From contig NW_019775447.1 of the NCBI RefSeq assembly GCF_001039355.2, forward strand, positions 315,758-379,757: a stretch of 64,000 nucleotides of DNA, written 5' to 3'. Below are positions 1 through 11,800 of this stretch, piece after piece; within the stretch, counting starts at the first letter, position 1; every line of letters begins with the position of its first letter. This stretch comes from Lingula anatina (lineage: Eukaryota > Brachiopoda > Lingulata > Lingulida > Lingulidae). The notes below the pieces were generated by a model, which saw only the letters and a program-made list of their open reading frames with translations, searched no databases and was not told the DNA's origin. Both the position numbers and the translations under genes were made by a program.

Positions 1-493
1 GTGCCCACTAACCACACACCCATGTAGGAGAGGCTATATTCTGAACCCTAGGGACAACACTTGTGAAGGTACATGATGTAGATGAATTAATTATGAAAAT
101 ATGAAACTGAAAGTATGATTGTCTAAGTGTCATCTAAAGGTCATGGGATTATGAGGGTTTTTGTTATCTCTTGGAGATTTTGTGAAAGAAATGTTACAGC
201 ACATACATAAATGAATGCAAGTACATTGATGTGTACAGAAATTAAGACATTCAGAATACATTTTGTAATTGTCTTAAATGAATGAGTGTATGAAGTCACA
301 CCAACATATGTAAATATATATACTAATACATGTATATGTACACATATAGATTTGCAAAAATACCTCACACATTTATATGCACACATGCACGCACGCACGC
401 ATGCACACACACACACACACACATTTGTATTATAAATAATATATTTCTATAGTACACCGTAGTAAAAAGGGATTTCCTAATTTGTCTCTCCAG
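1..493. other. Fibrillin intron (partial), with CA repeat
   Basis: Non-coding sequence upstream of the first visible exon. It holds a GCAC/CA repeat at about 386-422 and TACATGTA-type short words. No module with spaced cysteines is seen here. Confidence 0.7.
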
Positions 494-619
494 ATATAAA
501 TGAGTGTCAAGCCATCCCAGGCCTATGTATTGGGGCTCCGTGTGTGAACACACTGGGCTCATACAGGTGTGAGTGCACAGCAGGACAGAGGCGGAACCCA
601 GTGACCAACGCTTGTGAAG
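494..619 (+). CDS. FBN: Fibrillin exon: cbEGF (first of two before TB1)
   Basis: Phase 1-1 exon of 42 codons between ctctccag and gtaggc. It opens with [12 protein letters not shown] and has six EGF cysteines and the Asn of the calcium-binding consensus ([10 protein letters not shown]). By position it equals the cbEGF just after hybrid domain 1 in vertebrate fibrillins. Confidence 0.93.
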
Positions 620-2827
620 GTAGGCAACAATGGAGAAGATGACTCTCAGATTTAATCAATCAACTTATGGTCACCATTTAACAAAGTATGTAAAAGACAC
701 AAATTAAATGATAACCTGACAAAAGAACTTTCAGTACTTTTCAGTTGTTTTAGCCAATACAAATTGTATACTCATTTATCAAAATTATATATGCCAGAAC
801 TAACTTGGAAAATCTGGGTGTGTTTTAAGCCGCTGTGTGCTTTAGATCATGTTACTTTGGATTGTACTTAAATCTGATGTACTGTTTCAGATATAGATGA
901 ATGTCTTGAACAGCCTGGAAGCTGTCCCAATGGAATATGTACTAATACAGAAGGGAGCTATTTTTGTACCTGCAATGAAGGATATGAACTGTCCACAGAC
1001 AGAACAGCCTGCATTGGTGAGTGGCAATATTATTAATAGTACATTTAGGAACTTAGAGTCAGTAGACAGGCTTAAAGTCATGCTTTGAAGTTTCTTTATT
1101 TGCTGATTTTTTCCAAAAGGTTAAACTCCATATGAGGTATTTGCAAATACACGCATGCAAACATTCACATTGCAACTGATGGTTTTTTAGGTTTATTTGT
1201 AAGCTACTGTATGCCCCTCTTGCATTGTGTTAGGGAGAAACTTTTCATCTTTTTTATATAAAATGTTGGTGCTGCAAAATCAAGCATGAGACAAATCTTT
1301 GGGAAGAAACATGCATGCATGCACGCACGCACACATACACGCACACACACACACACACACAACAGCAATAACTTGCCCCATGATAAAATTTACTCCTTGC
1401 TTGAAAGTTTGAATAGAATAATGCCAAGTTTGAAGGCAATTAATGGGTGTGGTACAATGTTCATTCATTATTCTTTAAGCATATGTCTAGCCAGTATAAT
1501 TGCTTGAATAACTGCATGTCAACACACACACAGTGCAGTAGTGCAGCCTTTTGTCAGAGGACTCCTGTTTGTATCCTAACAATGTCAGGATTTGACAAAT
1601 AGAGGTCATGTGTTTGACCTTGTAAGGAATTTAAAAACTTTTTTTCAGGTTATTTAGAAAACCACAGGGAAGCTAACCCCATTAGTTGACTTTTGGAACT
1701 TTTCATTCATGAACCTTGCCTAATTGAGATTTTTGCAATTCCAGTTCAAATTATATACGTATTGTTTTTTTCTTCTGTAGCAAATTTTGAGGTAAGCTCC
1801 TCCTTTTTACTGGGTCTGTCACTCTTTTCATATGGAATAAGTATCACAACTTAGAGCGAAGTTTCTTGGGCTAATAGCTTATGTAAGAGCACATTATGGA
1901 AGTTAAGCGAAGCATTCTGAATGCCCCTCTGGAGCTATTAGTTTTGAAATGCACTGTTTGCCAACAAGGTCTATCATAGTTCCTTTCATGTGTAAATCTC
2001 TGTTTTTTCTATGAATTCTGTCGGTTGGTTATCTAAAGACTGTGAACCCTAGCAAGTTTAAAACGAGTGTAATAGAAGCGAGGACCTTCCTGTAACCTTT
2101 CTAGATGTGCCTCTGGTTTCATTATCATCAGTTTTCTTCTACAATATGTGCAACCGTAACTTGTTTAATCTTCACTGATTGACTGTTTTTACTTTTCATT
2201 TTATGAAGCTCTGTCTGTCTGGTTGGGGTAAGAGGTCACTATTTCATTGATCTTTGTCTTGAAGTTCCTCTGCTAGTTGCCTTTTTTCATTGTGCAACAT
2301 GACTTAACTTATAATAAACCATATTTATCAAGTGCAGCAGTAAAGGAAGGTAATGAAAAACAAATGTTCCATACTTTGCACAGTTAATTGCCTTGCCGCT
2401 GGGTAGGAAATGGTCCAGTTCTTGTTTTTGATGCACTCTTTAAGATGTTGGTGTTTTCTGTTATCCCATGCATGTGCATGCATGCACACTGTGCACATTG
2501 CACAGTAAATCGCTTTTCTGAAGTTTATTTTTATTTTTTTGTGTTTTCATTGTCACCGGATATACATTCATAATGCTCCAGCGCTGCAGACATAAATGTA
2601 CCATTATAATGCTATAAAATTGAAAAACAAAGATATTTGAATTGAAGTTATAGCTTTGGTTTCACTTAATGCTACTGTTATCATCTTGGGGGGTACGTAT
2701 ATATTAAATTGTTGATTTGTGATAAAAGTAACTGAAGTAATCAGTTTTCTCTTTTTACATTTAAATACTTTGTGAGCTGGGAGATATTGTTTTTTATTTT
2801 TGGATTTAACATGCATATTTGTTTTCA

Positions 2828-2875
<48 letters not shown>

Positions 2876-5800
2876 CTGTTGGTATTTTATCAGAATTGCC
2901 TGTAGTATGTTCAGCACATGCTTTTAAGCAGCAGGTCAATCTTATTTTTTATTTTTGGCCAAGTGTGAGTCACAATTGCTGACACATGTACATACGAAGG
3001 GAGTATTTGCCCAGCTACCTGTAAAACTATATTTAAAAAAAACATTTAAGAACTAAAACACTAACAGTGCTAGATACATTTTATCTGACTGATACTTTGC
3101 TATTCAGAATATTTTGAGCTTATTATTTTTTTCTTTAGTTATTTTTTCCACTCATGATATAGGATAATAGGGTAAAATGTTTAAAAATACGGTTTTCAGG
3201 AATAAATATTTATAGTCAAATTTTTTTGCTGGTGATTTTACTGTTTTTCTTGTCAGCAAGTAAACATATCTACTAGTATATCTACTTTACTTGCAGCGGT
3301 TCATCAGAAATTCTGCTTCAGAAGTTACAGCAATGGACGTTGTCAAAATCAACTGACTACCTCTACCACTCTGAAGGACTGCTGCTGTACCCTAGGCAAA
3401 GGGTGGGGTGACCAGACTATATGCCAGGCATGTCCAGAAAAAGGAACAGGTAAACTTAAACTAATGCAAGTGGCTCGTGTGTGGACATTGACACAGTACT
3501 ATCCTTTTCTACTTTATAAAACTTTTTGTCATTCTATTTGAACCAGTTTAGTTTAAGAGGTTAGAATAGGTTCCACTGCCTGTTATTTTTCCTGCTATCT
3601 TTTTTTAGAAGCTGAAGAAGTCATGTGATTTATATAGGGTGTGTGTGTGTGTGGGGGGGGGGGGGGGTGNNNNNNNNNNNNNNNNNNNNNNNNNNNNNNN
3701 NNNNNNNNNNNNNNNNNNNNNNNNNNNNNNNNNNNNNNNNNNNNNNNNNNNNNNNNNNNNNNNNNNNNNNNNNNNNNNNNNNNNNNNNNNNNNNNNNNNN
3801 NNNNNNNNNNNNNNNNNNNNNNNNNNNNNNNNNNNNNNNNNNNNNNNNNNNNNNNNNNNNNNNNNNNNNNNNNNNNNNNNNNNNNNNNNNNNNNNNNNNN
3901 NNNNNNNNNNNNNNNNNNNNNNNNNNNNNNNNNNNNNNNNNNNNNNNNNNNNNNNNNNNNNNNNNNNNNNNNNNNNTGGGTGACCCTATTGTTACATGTA
4001 TGTCCTCATAGTAATTGCCTTGTGTCACAAATGTATATCAAATTAGAACATCAAAGATGAATTACCCCAATAAAACACCAGAAGTCCGTTTGGTTTCATC
4101 AATATTCTTGATTATCAAACTTTATTGTATTCAACTAGATGGGTTACTTGTAATAGAAAGGCATAGAAAACTTGGTCAATTCAATATTTCAAGGGGAGCA
4201 GCAAGATGGAGATATTTCCAACATTGAAGCTAGATAAAAATTATGAGCAAACATTAAATTTTGAAAGTGTTTTATATCAAGTTATTGTTAATGGAAACAC
4301 GAGGACATTTTTTTGTCAAAACAGAAAGAGCGAGACCTTGCCTAGGGAGATGTCAATAGTTGTGTGACAAGTAAAACTTTTGGACCACCTCCCACATTGG
4401 ACCTGGATACTTACAGGCAATAAAGCTGTTATTCACTATGAGGTCTGTTGTCAAGTCTTATAAGGGCACTGAAAAAGTAATTTAGGACTTTGTTTTTAGT
4501 TTCCTCACTATTTTTGGAAGCCCAACAATGCAAGCATAGAAAGTGGCGTGGTTAAAGAAAGAATAGGGCCTGTTCTTGTAAATGTTGTCAGTCTCAGTTA
4601 CAGGTGTCCTAGTGTGTAACAGATGCTTTCTTCCTAACCCGAGGCACTCATTCGTAAATGGCTAAATCAGGTCCCACTGTAAAGATATTTCCTTAAAGCT
4701 TCACCCAATGTGGGGGACAGGAAATTGGAAAATTTAGAATGTCAAGAATGCTTATGATGCAAGAAGAAATGACATTAGTCAAGTTTTTACCATCTTAGAT
4801 CCTCTCTTATATTTTCAAATTGTGACAGGGAAATGTTTTTGTCATGAAATTTATAGCAAATAAAATAGCAGGGATTCAATTTGATAATTGAGTGCTTGAC
4901 AATCATCAACATTTTCTTATCACAAGTACACAGTGGTCATAGCCACTGTAGCTACCAAATTGAGTGTTGTTTCTTTTACCCAGACTCAACCCACTTGTTT
5001 CCTGCATGAATTTTTGTCTCTGTTTTTGTTTTATTTGATTCCCAAATAGGCCAGGTTGACAGCAATCTGTTTCTAATTACTGTCTCTCAAAACACTGGTG
5101 CTCACTCCAGCTTATAAAGAATCAACTTGTTAGAAAGTGGGCCTAATGTATTCTGACATTCCTGAAGTCTGTTGAGGAAGACTACATGAGTGGCTGAGTT
5201 AAGCTCCTCCACTTTCTCTTCATAGTGTCAGCTGCAGGCCAGGGAACATGGCCACCACACCTTATTGTTAGACCAGATCACTGCTTCATAAATCTCACCA
5301 AAATGAGTAGTTTACAGGGTGTAGTTTGTTACTAGTTTTGTCAAAACACTGTTGAGAAAAACATTTCCTTTGTTTATTTCTAGTCTTAATCATGTCAGTT
5401 TTTGTTGTCAAACATTAAAGATTATAGTTTCCTGACAGTCATTGGATGGTTGTTGCCTTTTAAAACTTAATTGCTGTGTAACTAAAGAGTTAAATTAATT
5501 TACCCCCTCAGTGTCAGATAACAGATCTGCAATGAATTTACCTCTTTCTTATTTTTCATACACCAGAGGCCTGTGTAAAACTGTGCACCCCTCCTGGTGA
5601 AATAAGCCAGGGTCTTAATGAATGTGCCATATTCGATCACCTTTAATTTACCTCTTTCTTATTTTTCATACACCAGAGGCCTACGTAAAACTGTGCACCC
5701 CTCCTGGTGAAATAAGCCAGGGTCTAAATGAATGTGCCATATTCGATCACCTGTGCAAGAATGGAAGGTGTATCAATACCCCAGGTTCATTCAGATGTGA

Positions 5801-8800
5801 ATGCTTTGCTGGGTATAAAGAAGATGCTAGTTCACAGTGCATTGGTAAGTAGTAGCTAAATGAAATATCTTTTTGAATCATTGTCCATATGTACTACATC
5901 GATTTTCAACAAAAGTTTTATTATACATGTAGCAAGCAAAAACTTTAATCCAACATGTTAGAGAACTACTCTTGATAAGGCTTTAAAAAGTACAAATCAC
6001 ATTTATTCAGCTTTGTAAAATCTAACTTAGCTACATTTTACAGTCTCCATTTGATGTCTTCTTGCTTTCATCTTCAGATATCAATGAATGCCAGGAAAGT
6101 GGGATCTGTGCCAATGGTAAATGTGTCAACACCCCTGGCAGCTTCCAATGTCTTTGTAATACTGGGTTTGCTCTGCACAGTAGTGGAAGATACTGCACAG
6201 GTAAATTGCATTTGAAAACAGAGTGAACTTGCTCCATTCATGCAGCTAGGCATGTTTGGCATTGTACTCTTCACATATAATTAGTACTTTTTTCAGTTCG
6301 GTGTATAAAATGTATTTTGGTCAAATGTACATTGTTCACCATAGTTGTTCCTGTTCTAGATGATTATTTATGTGAAATCAATTGTTTGTGCTGCCTTTGT
6401 ATAGCCCAAAAAGTATAGTTTTTCACTCCCAGTTGCCTTTTTTTAATATGCCATCATTTTCATTTTAGATATGAATGAATGTGCAGAAGCAGGGATGTGC
6501 CCCAATGGAAAATGTGTCAATGTGGATGGCAGCTATAGATGTATTTGTAATCCTGGCTATAAGCAGAGTCCTAACCAGCAAATTTGTATAGGTAAGAAAA
6601 CAACTTTACATTTATACAAGCTGAAACGGTGGCTCTAAAATGCTCTAAAATGGTGGCTGTATTAACGATTTTTCAAAATATTGCCCTCAAAAAATTCCAA
6701 CTGAATGAAAAGTCGCATTTCATACCAATAAGTTAATCTTTTCAGTTCTAATAGTTTTGTCATATTAATGGTGATTGTTTTGAACTTTCTCCTTTTTTTT
6801 TAAAATGTTTTGTTCTCTCTTAGTTGATGTCCTGTTTTTGTTTGGTTTTCTTGAAATACTCTTTTTATGTCATTATTACTGAACCATAACACTTACAGTA
6901 GCCACCAGTAGTGAAATTTAAGAATTGATTAGTGACATGACATACTTTTGTGATATATCATACTTATTATGGATAATAAAACTGCCACATAACAGCAGCA
7001 GGGGACCTTTCGTTCTAATTCAATTACAGATGTAGGATTAGAGAAGAAACTATATATCTACTATGTGGTATTTCTGCAGATTTTAGAAATTATGGTGGTA
7101 AGGGGCTTTTTTGGGAAAACTTGAAGAGATTGTTTCTGTAGGAAAGCTGATGAAGTCCAATAGCATGTTACGTGACAGAAACAAGTTACCCTTATGGATA
7201 TTGCAACTGCTTTTAGGTTTACAGTAGGTTGTGTTGAAATCAAGCCAGGAAACTTCAAATCATGAATGAATGCAATCCATATAACACGATTAAATGGCAT
7301 GCTTTTTTTTCTCCTTTTTGGCTTTCTTGTTTACTATTAAGTATTTTTTAACTTACAAAACCACATGTTAGGACAAATTACTGCTGCTTTAGATCTGTGC
7401 AGTGTATGCTTGCAAAGCGTTCTCCCTGTTGTTGAGCAAGAAACCGATCTTTTAAGTGACAAGTATGATCAGCAAAGAATTAAGAAGAAAGATCACAAAA
7501 CTTGGAATCAGGTGTGGGTTTTAGGTGCAGATGTATGTTTACATTCTCAACCCTATGCAGGGGAGAAAATCAACCACTGGCGCAGCCATTACAGTAATTT
7601 ATATGCAGCAGGTTCAAGGGAGCTTTGTTCTAATAGCTTATTGGTCAGGATTCCAAGAAACCTGAGAGAATATCTACAGGGGTGTTGACCAAAGAAATGC
7701 TCTCAAATATTCAAAAAAAGAACTCATTTTAAAAATTCAAACATTGGTGACGTAGTGTAACTTGAGTTAATGGGGTCAGAAGCAGCTGCTGAACTCTAAA
7801 ACACTGCTTGAAGTTTTGATAATTAAATTACTGTTGTATTGGTTAAAATTTTAAGTAAATGGAAGGTTGGCAAGCTTTGGGTTCTTTATATTTGAGAAGG
7901 TAGAGTTGACCTTAAATGGCCCAGACAGAGTTTATTACACTACCAGAACTAAGGCCTGTTGGTCTATTGGTGGTTTTCTGGAGTAAAGGGTTAGAGGACC
8001 TATGTAACCATGGCAATGTCAACGCTGATAATTATAAGGATGGTGTTAACAAAGTTCTGTTGTCAGGGTTAGGTGCAAGCACATTCCCTTGCCAGTAATT
8101 CATGAAACTATATAGCTACCAGTTAGATTATTAGATTTGTTGTGAATGATCTGTTATCTTTTTTTGACATTTGACTACATTATATTGTTACTGTTTTTCT
8201 GGAACTTATTTGATTATAAAGGAGATTAGATCAGGTTAAAAATGGAGGGAGGAATCTATAAGAAAATTGTTCCATTTGTAATGCTCACATATGTCTCGAC
8301 AATATGTTTTTCTTATGAGTAAATCCAGTTGTGAAAAGTAGTTCAATCTGCATGGGCACTGCTGTCTGAGGACAATCAAAGCAGTATACCCATAAATCAG
8401 CTTGAAGATCCATTGTAAAGCAATGCTTGATGTCCGGAAACTCTGCAAGTGTTCCATTGCACTTGAGTGAGGACATAGTTAGTAAAATTGTAATAGATCC
8501 GAACATTTTGCGGTGCTATGAAACAAATTGTTTTAGTTGATACACATACATGTTTTTGTGAAAATTGTGAAATTTTCGTTAAGATGTTTTTAGAGAGAAT
8601 ACTCAATTCTTGGATGGAATGATCAAGGTTTAATTTTACGAAAATAAGTAATATTTGTTTTTTGTGACTGCCATCACATATTTCACTTTAAAGTGGCCAC
8701 AGTTGTAAGGCTGCATAATTATTCATAATCTAATGACCTCTTTACAGTTTGCTTTACCACATTGTACCTATAAATGTGTCCATAGAATAGCTCATAATTG

Positions 8801-11800
8801 CAGAAAAGTGGTTTTCATGGATCTAAATGTGTTAAGGCATCCATTGAAGAGCGTTAATTTTGCATTTTTATTTTACCCACAAGCATATGAAGATGTGAAC
8901 CAGATGTTTGCTTGCAAGCCCTATGTTTTGGCTCTTGTATAAGAATACATAAATAGTATTAAGTTGATTTGCTTACTTTAAAATTGAAAGTCCTTTCTGT
9001 CTATGAATGTTTTATTATAGATTCTTCATGAAATCAGTAAATGGAGATTTTCTCTCTATGTGCAGTTATTTGATGAAAAGAAGATAATTTATACCAATGG
9101 TTCTGTGTAAAAAAACTGATTATTTATTACCATCGAAAAACTAACTTCAAAATTATCCATTCAGGTGGACTGGAATGCAGATTTACTAACTCTCTTGATG
9201 TAGACCGCATTCAGCTGTCCTTGATTTGTTTTTTTTTTGTATACAAACGTTTTAAGGCATGGTCTGATTTACTGTTGACGTGAGATTAGTGAAAAACTGG
9301 TAATTTTTACACCATGAGTTATAACCATTAACATCTGTTAGGAATTAAATTTGTATCAAGTTTTATTTTTTTTAATGACCTCAAATTCTCTCCCTTCCAA
9401 AAGGAGATGATTGCAGGTACACAGTGGAATTAAATTTAGTTTTCTGCTACTTTAATAAGTTGATTAAAAATATGACTATAAAAAGTATGACTATTATAAC
9501 ATGTACAATTATTTATATTCTTTAGAAAGAAGACTTGCTGTCATGGAATGTTCATGTTTATTGATATAATATAATGTCCATGCATTTTGTAATGTACATA
9601 GAAGGACTTATAATTGTACATGTATTTTGGGTGGGAGGCCTTAAATTACAGAATAAACATCATATATCATCATACAAGCTTGAATTTTCCTTTGATAATG
9701 CATTTATTGAAGAGGTGTTTAAAGTATATTTTTGTCTCCATTATTTCACTGATATGACACATTTTTATGTTTCCTATTAGTGAAAATAATGTAAACAACA
9801 ATTTTTTTCCTCATTCACAATATGAAAACTAAAAAGAGAAGTATTTACATTTCAAATACATGTACTGCTGCTCCATGCAATGAAAATATATAGATATTTT
9901 TGCATCTCTGCCATATGTCTGTGACAGAATTGACATAAGCACTTAAAATTGTGTCATTTCAGATGTTGATGAATGCTCAGAAAATGGAAAGATTTGCTTG
10001 AATGGATTTTGTATGAACAAACCAGGAACATACACATGTGCTTGCAAGCCTGGCTATGAACTGTCACCAGATGGAGCCTTCTGTCTGGGTAAGTGCTACA
10101 GTGCTTGTGTGTATTTTTTTCTTTATTAAATTGATTTTTTTCATGACAGAATCAAAAGTAATCCCTATATTATTGGAGAAGTACTGGTCTTAATTTGTGT
10201 GTTCGTGTGCAATTATGATAATGATATAAAGCTTGTGTGAATAAATTGAAATTGTATTTCTTTTTTAGGGGACACAAAAATTATTGTAAAACACCTCAAA
10301 GAATCTTATTTTGTGATTAAGTATGAAAAATGTTGCCTTGATTCCAGATTATGATGAATGTAAGACAACAGGGATGTGTAGCAACGGAGAATGTGTTAAT
10401 ATGCATGGCAGTTACAAGTGCATCTGTATGACAGGGTATATCCTCTCTCATGATGGAAGAGTCTGCATAGGTAAGAAACATTAGTGGTTTATTTAATATT
10501 TGTGATTCAATTATTATGGTTTACATTGTACATAAAGCTGTTTTCAGAACTGTTGTAATAAAAAGGATAAAAGTTTTGAGTTCTGAAAGTTAACTTTGGA
10601 TTGCTATCCTTTGCTATGCAGTCCATCTTATGGCAGAATTTTCCCAGAGTTAAGTGGCCAAGTGATCAGCACAATGAGCAGTGGGCAACATTATACATGG
10701 CTTATAAGAATATTGCAATTAAATTCCTTCTTCCTTATGTTAAGACTAAGACTTTTTTTTAGTTAAAACTGCTATGAAAATACTTAACTTTATGTTACAT
10801 TTTCTTGATGCATTGCAAGTTTAAAAGATGACTTCTTGTTTGTCTTTATCAATAGTATTGTCAGTGTAAATTAATTTCATTGTAAATAATTTTTGCTTTG
10901 ACCATTGACTATGGTTTATCTGTTGTCCATTTATCTGTTTTTAAGTTTTGCTATTGAACAAGTTTTTCTTTTAAACTTGTTTATTTTTTATCATTGTCCC
11001 CTACCATCATTACTTCAATTTTAGTTTTAACTGTAAGATCCCCTTTGGGTTGACTAATGTGAAATGCCACAAATTATCTGTGGAATGACTTGAATGTTAA
11101 GAAGTTGTAATAGAATACCACTTGTATTAAGCACTTCTGTCAGAAGGAAATGTGCCCTTGTGGATGATAGCCTGTCTACATACCCACTTCACCATGTTAT
11201 CATGTTACCTAACTTTATTTATATCGGCACATGTATTGTCATATTCATCAAAAAAAGGGATAAAAGGTGAAGTTTTTTCTACTAATTAGGGCACTTTACA
11301 TTATGTCTTAGCAAAGGCACTGTTTAAAGGAAAATGCTACTTTAATCAAACAACATTAATTTCAAGCTTCTAAAGTTTCATACATCATATCTTTTTTGTG
11401 TTGCCTTTTAATTCAGTGTGCAAAGTTGTGCTTAGGAAGGAAAGGCACAAGTAAATGACACAGCCCATGTTTTTTCCCAAAAAGAACGTGGAGAGTTTGA
11501 AATAAAGCTCTACAAATATTTTCATCCCTATACTGTAACACTGCAGACAGTACAAGTTTGCATTGTAAAGAATTCACATTTCAGCTGGACTCACATATAC
11601 TTAAACTGGCACAGCCCCTCAAACTGTATCAGCACAAAGCTTATAATTGAGACAAAAAGATTGCTTCCTCTTCCTCTTCAGAGGCAAGTAAAATACAAGA
11701 AGTTATGAATTTTTGACAAGCCATGGTTTCTTCTTAACAAAAGGACCACCGGGCCATAACAGTAGGGTTCTGGCTGTGAAGGCCAAAGAGTAACACCCAC

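Larger units (their letters stand above)
3450..5676. other. Intron inside TB1, with assembly gap
   Basis: About 2.2 kb that includes a GT repeat, a G homopolymer and 307 N. It ends in a tandem duplication that copies the next acceptor. No other exon-like module is seen in the sequenced part; sequence hidden in the gap cannot be judged. Confidence 0.7.

Noticed and set aside
386-422. CA repeat considered as a CRISPR-like or regulatory array
   Set aside because: Simple dinucleotide microsatellite without unique spacers.
1782-1792. An 11-nt block between AG and gtaagc that looks like a microexon
   Set aside because: Eleven bases would break the phase 1 frame of fibrillin, and joining exon 891-1016 directly to 3297 gives a perfect TB1 start.
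3625-4060. Open frames of 114-139 codons on both strands
   Set aside because: They are translations across a run of N.
7365-7688. 107-codon open frame in a fibrillin intron
   Set aside because: No domain, no splice context, composition like the surrounding intron.
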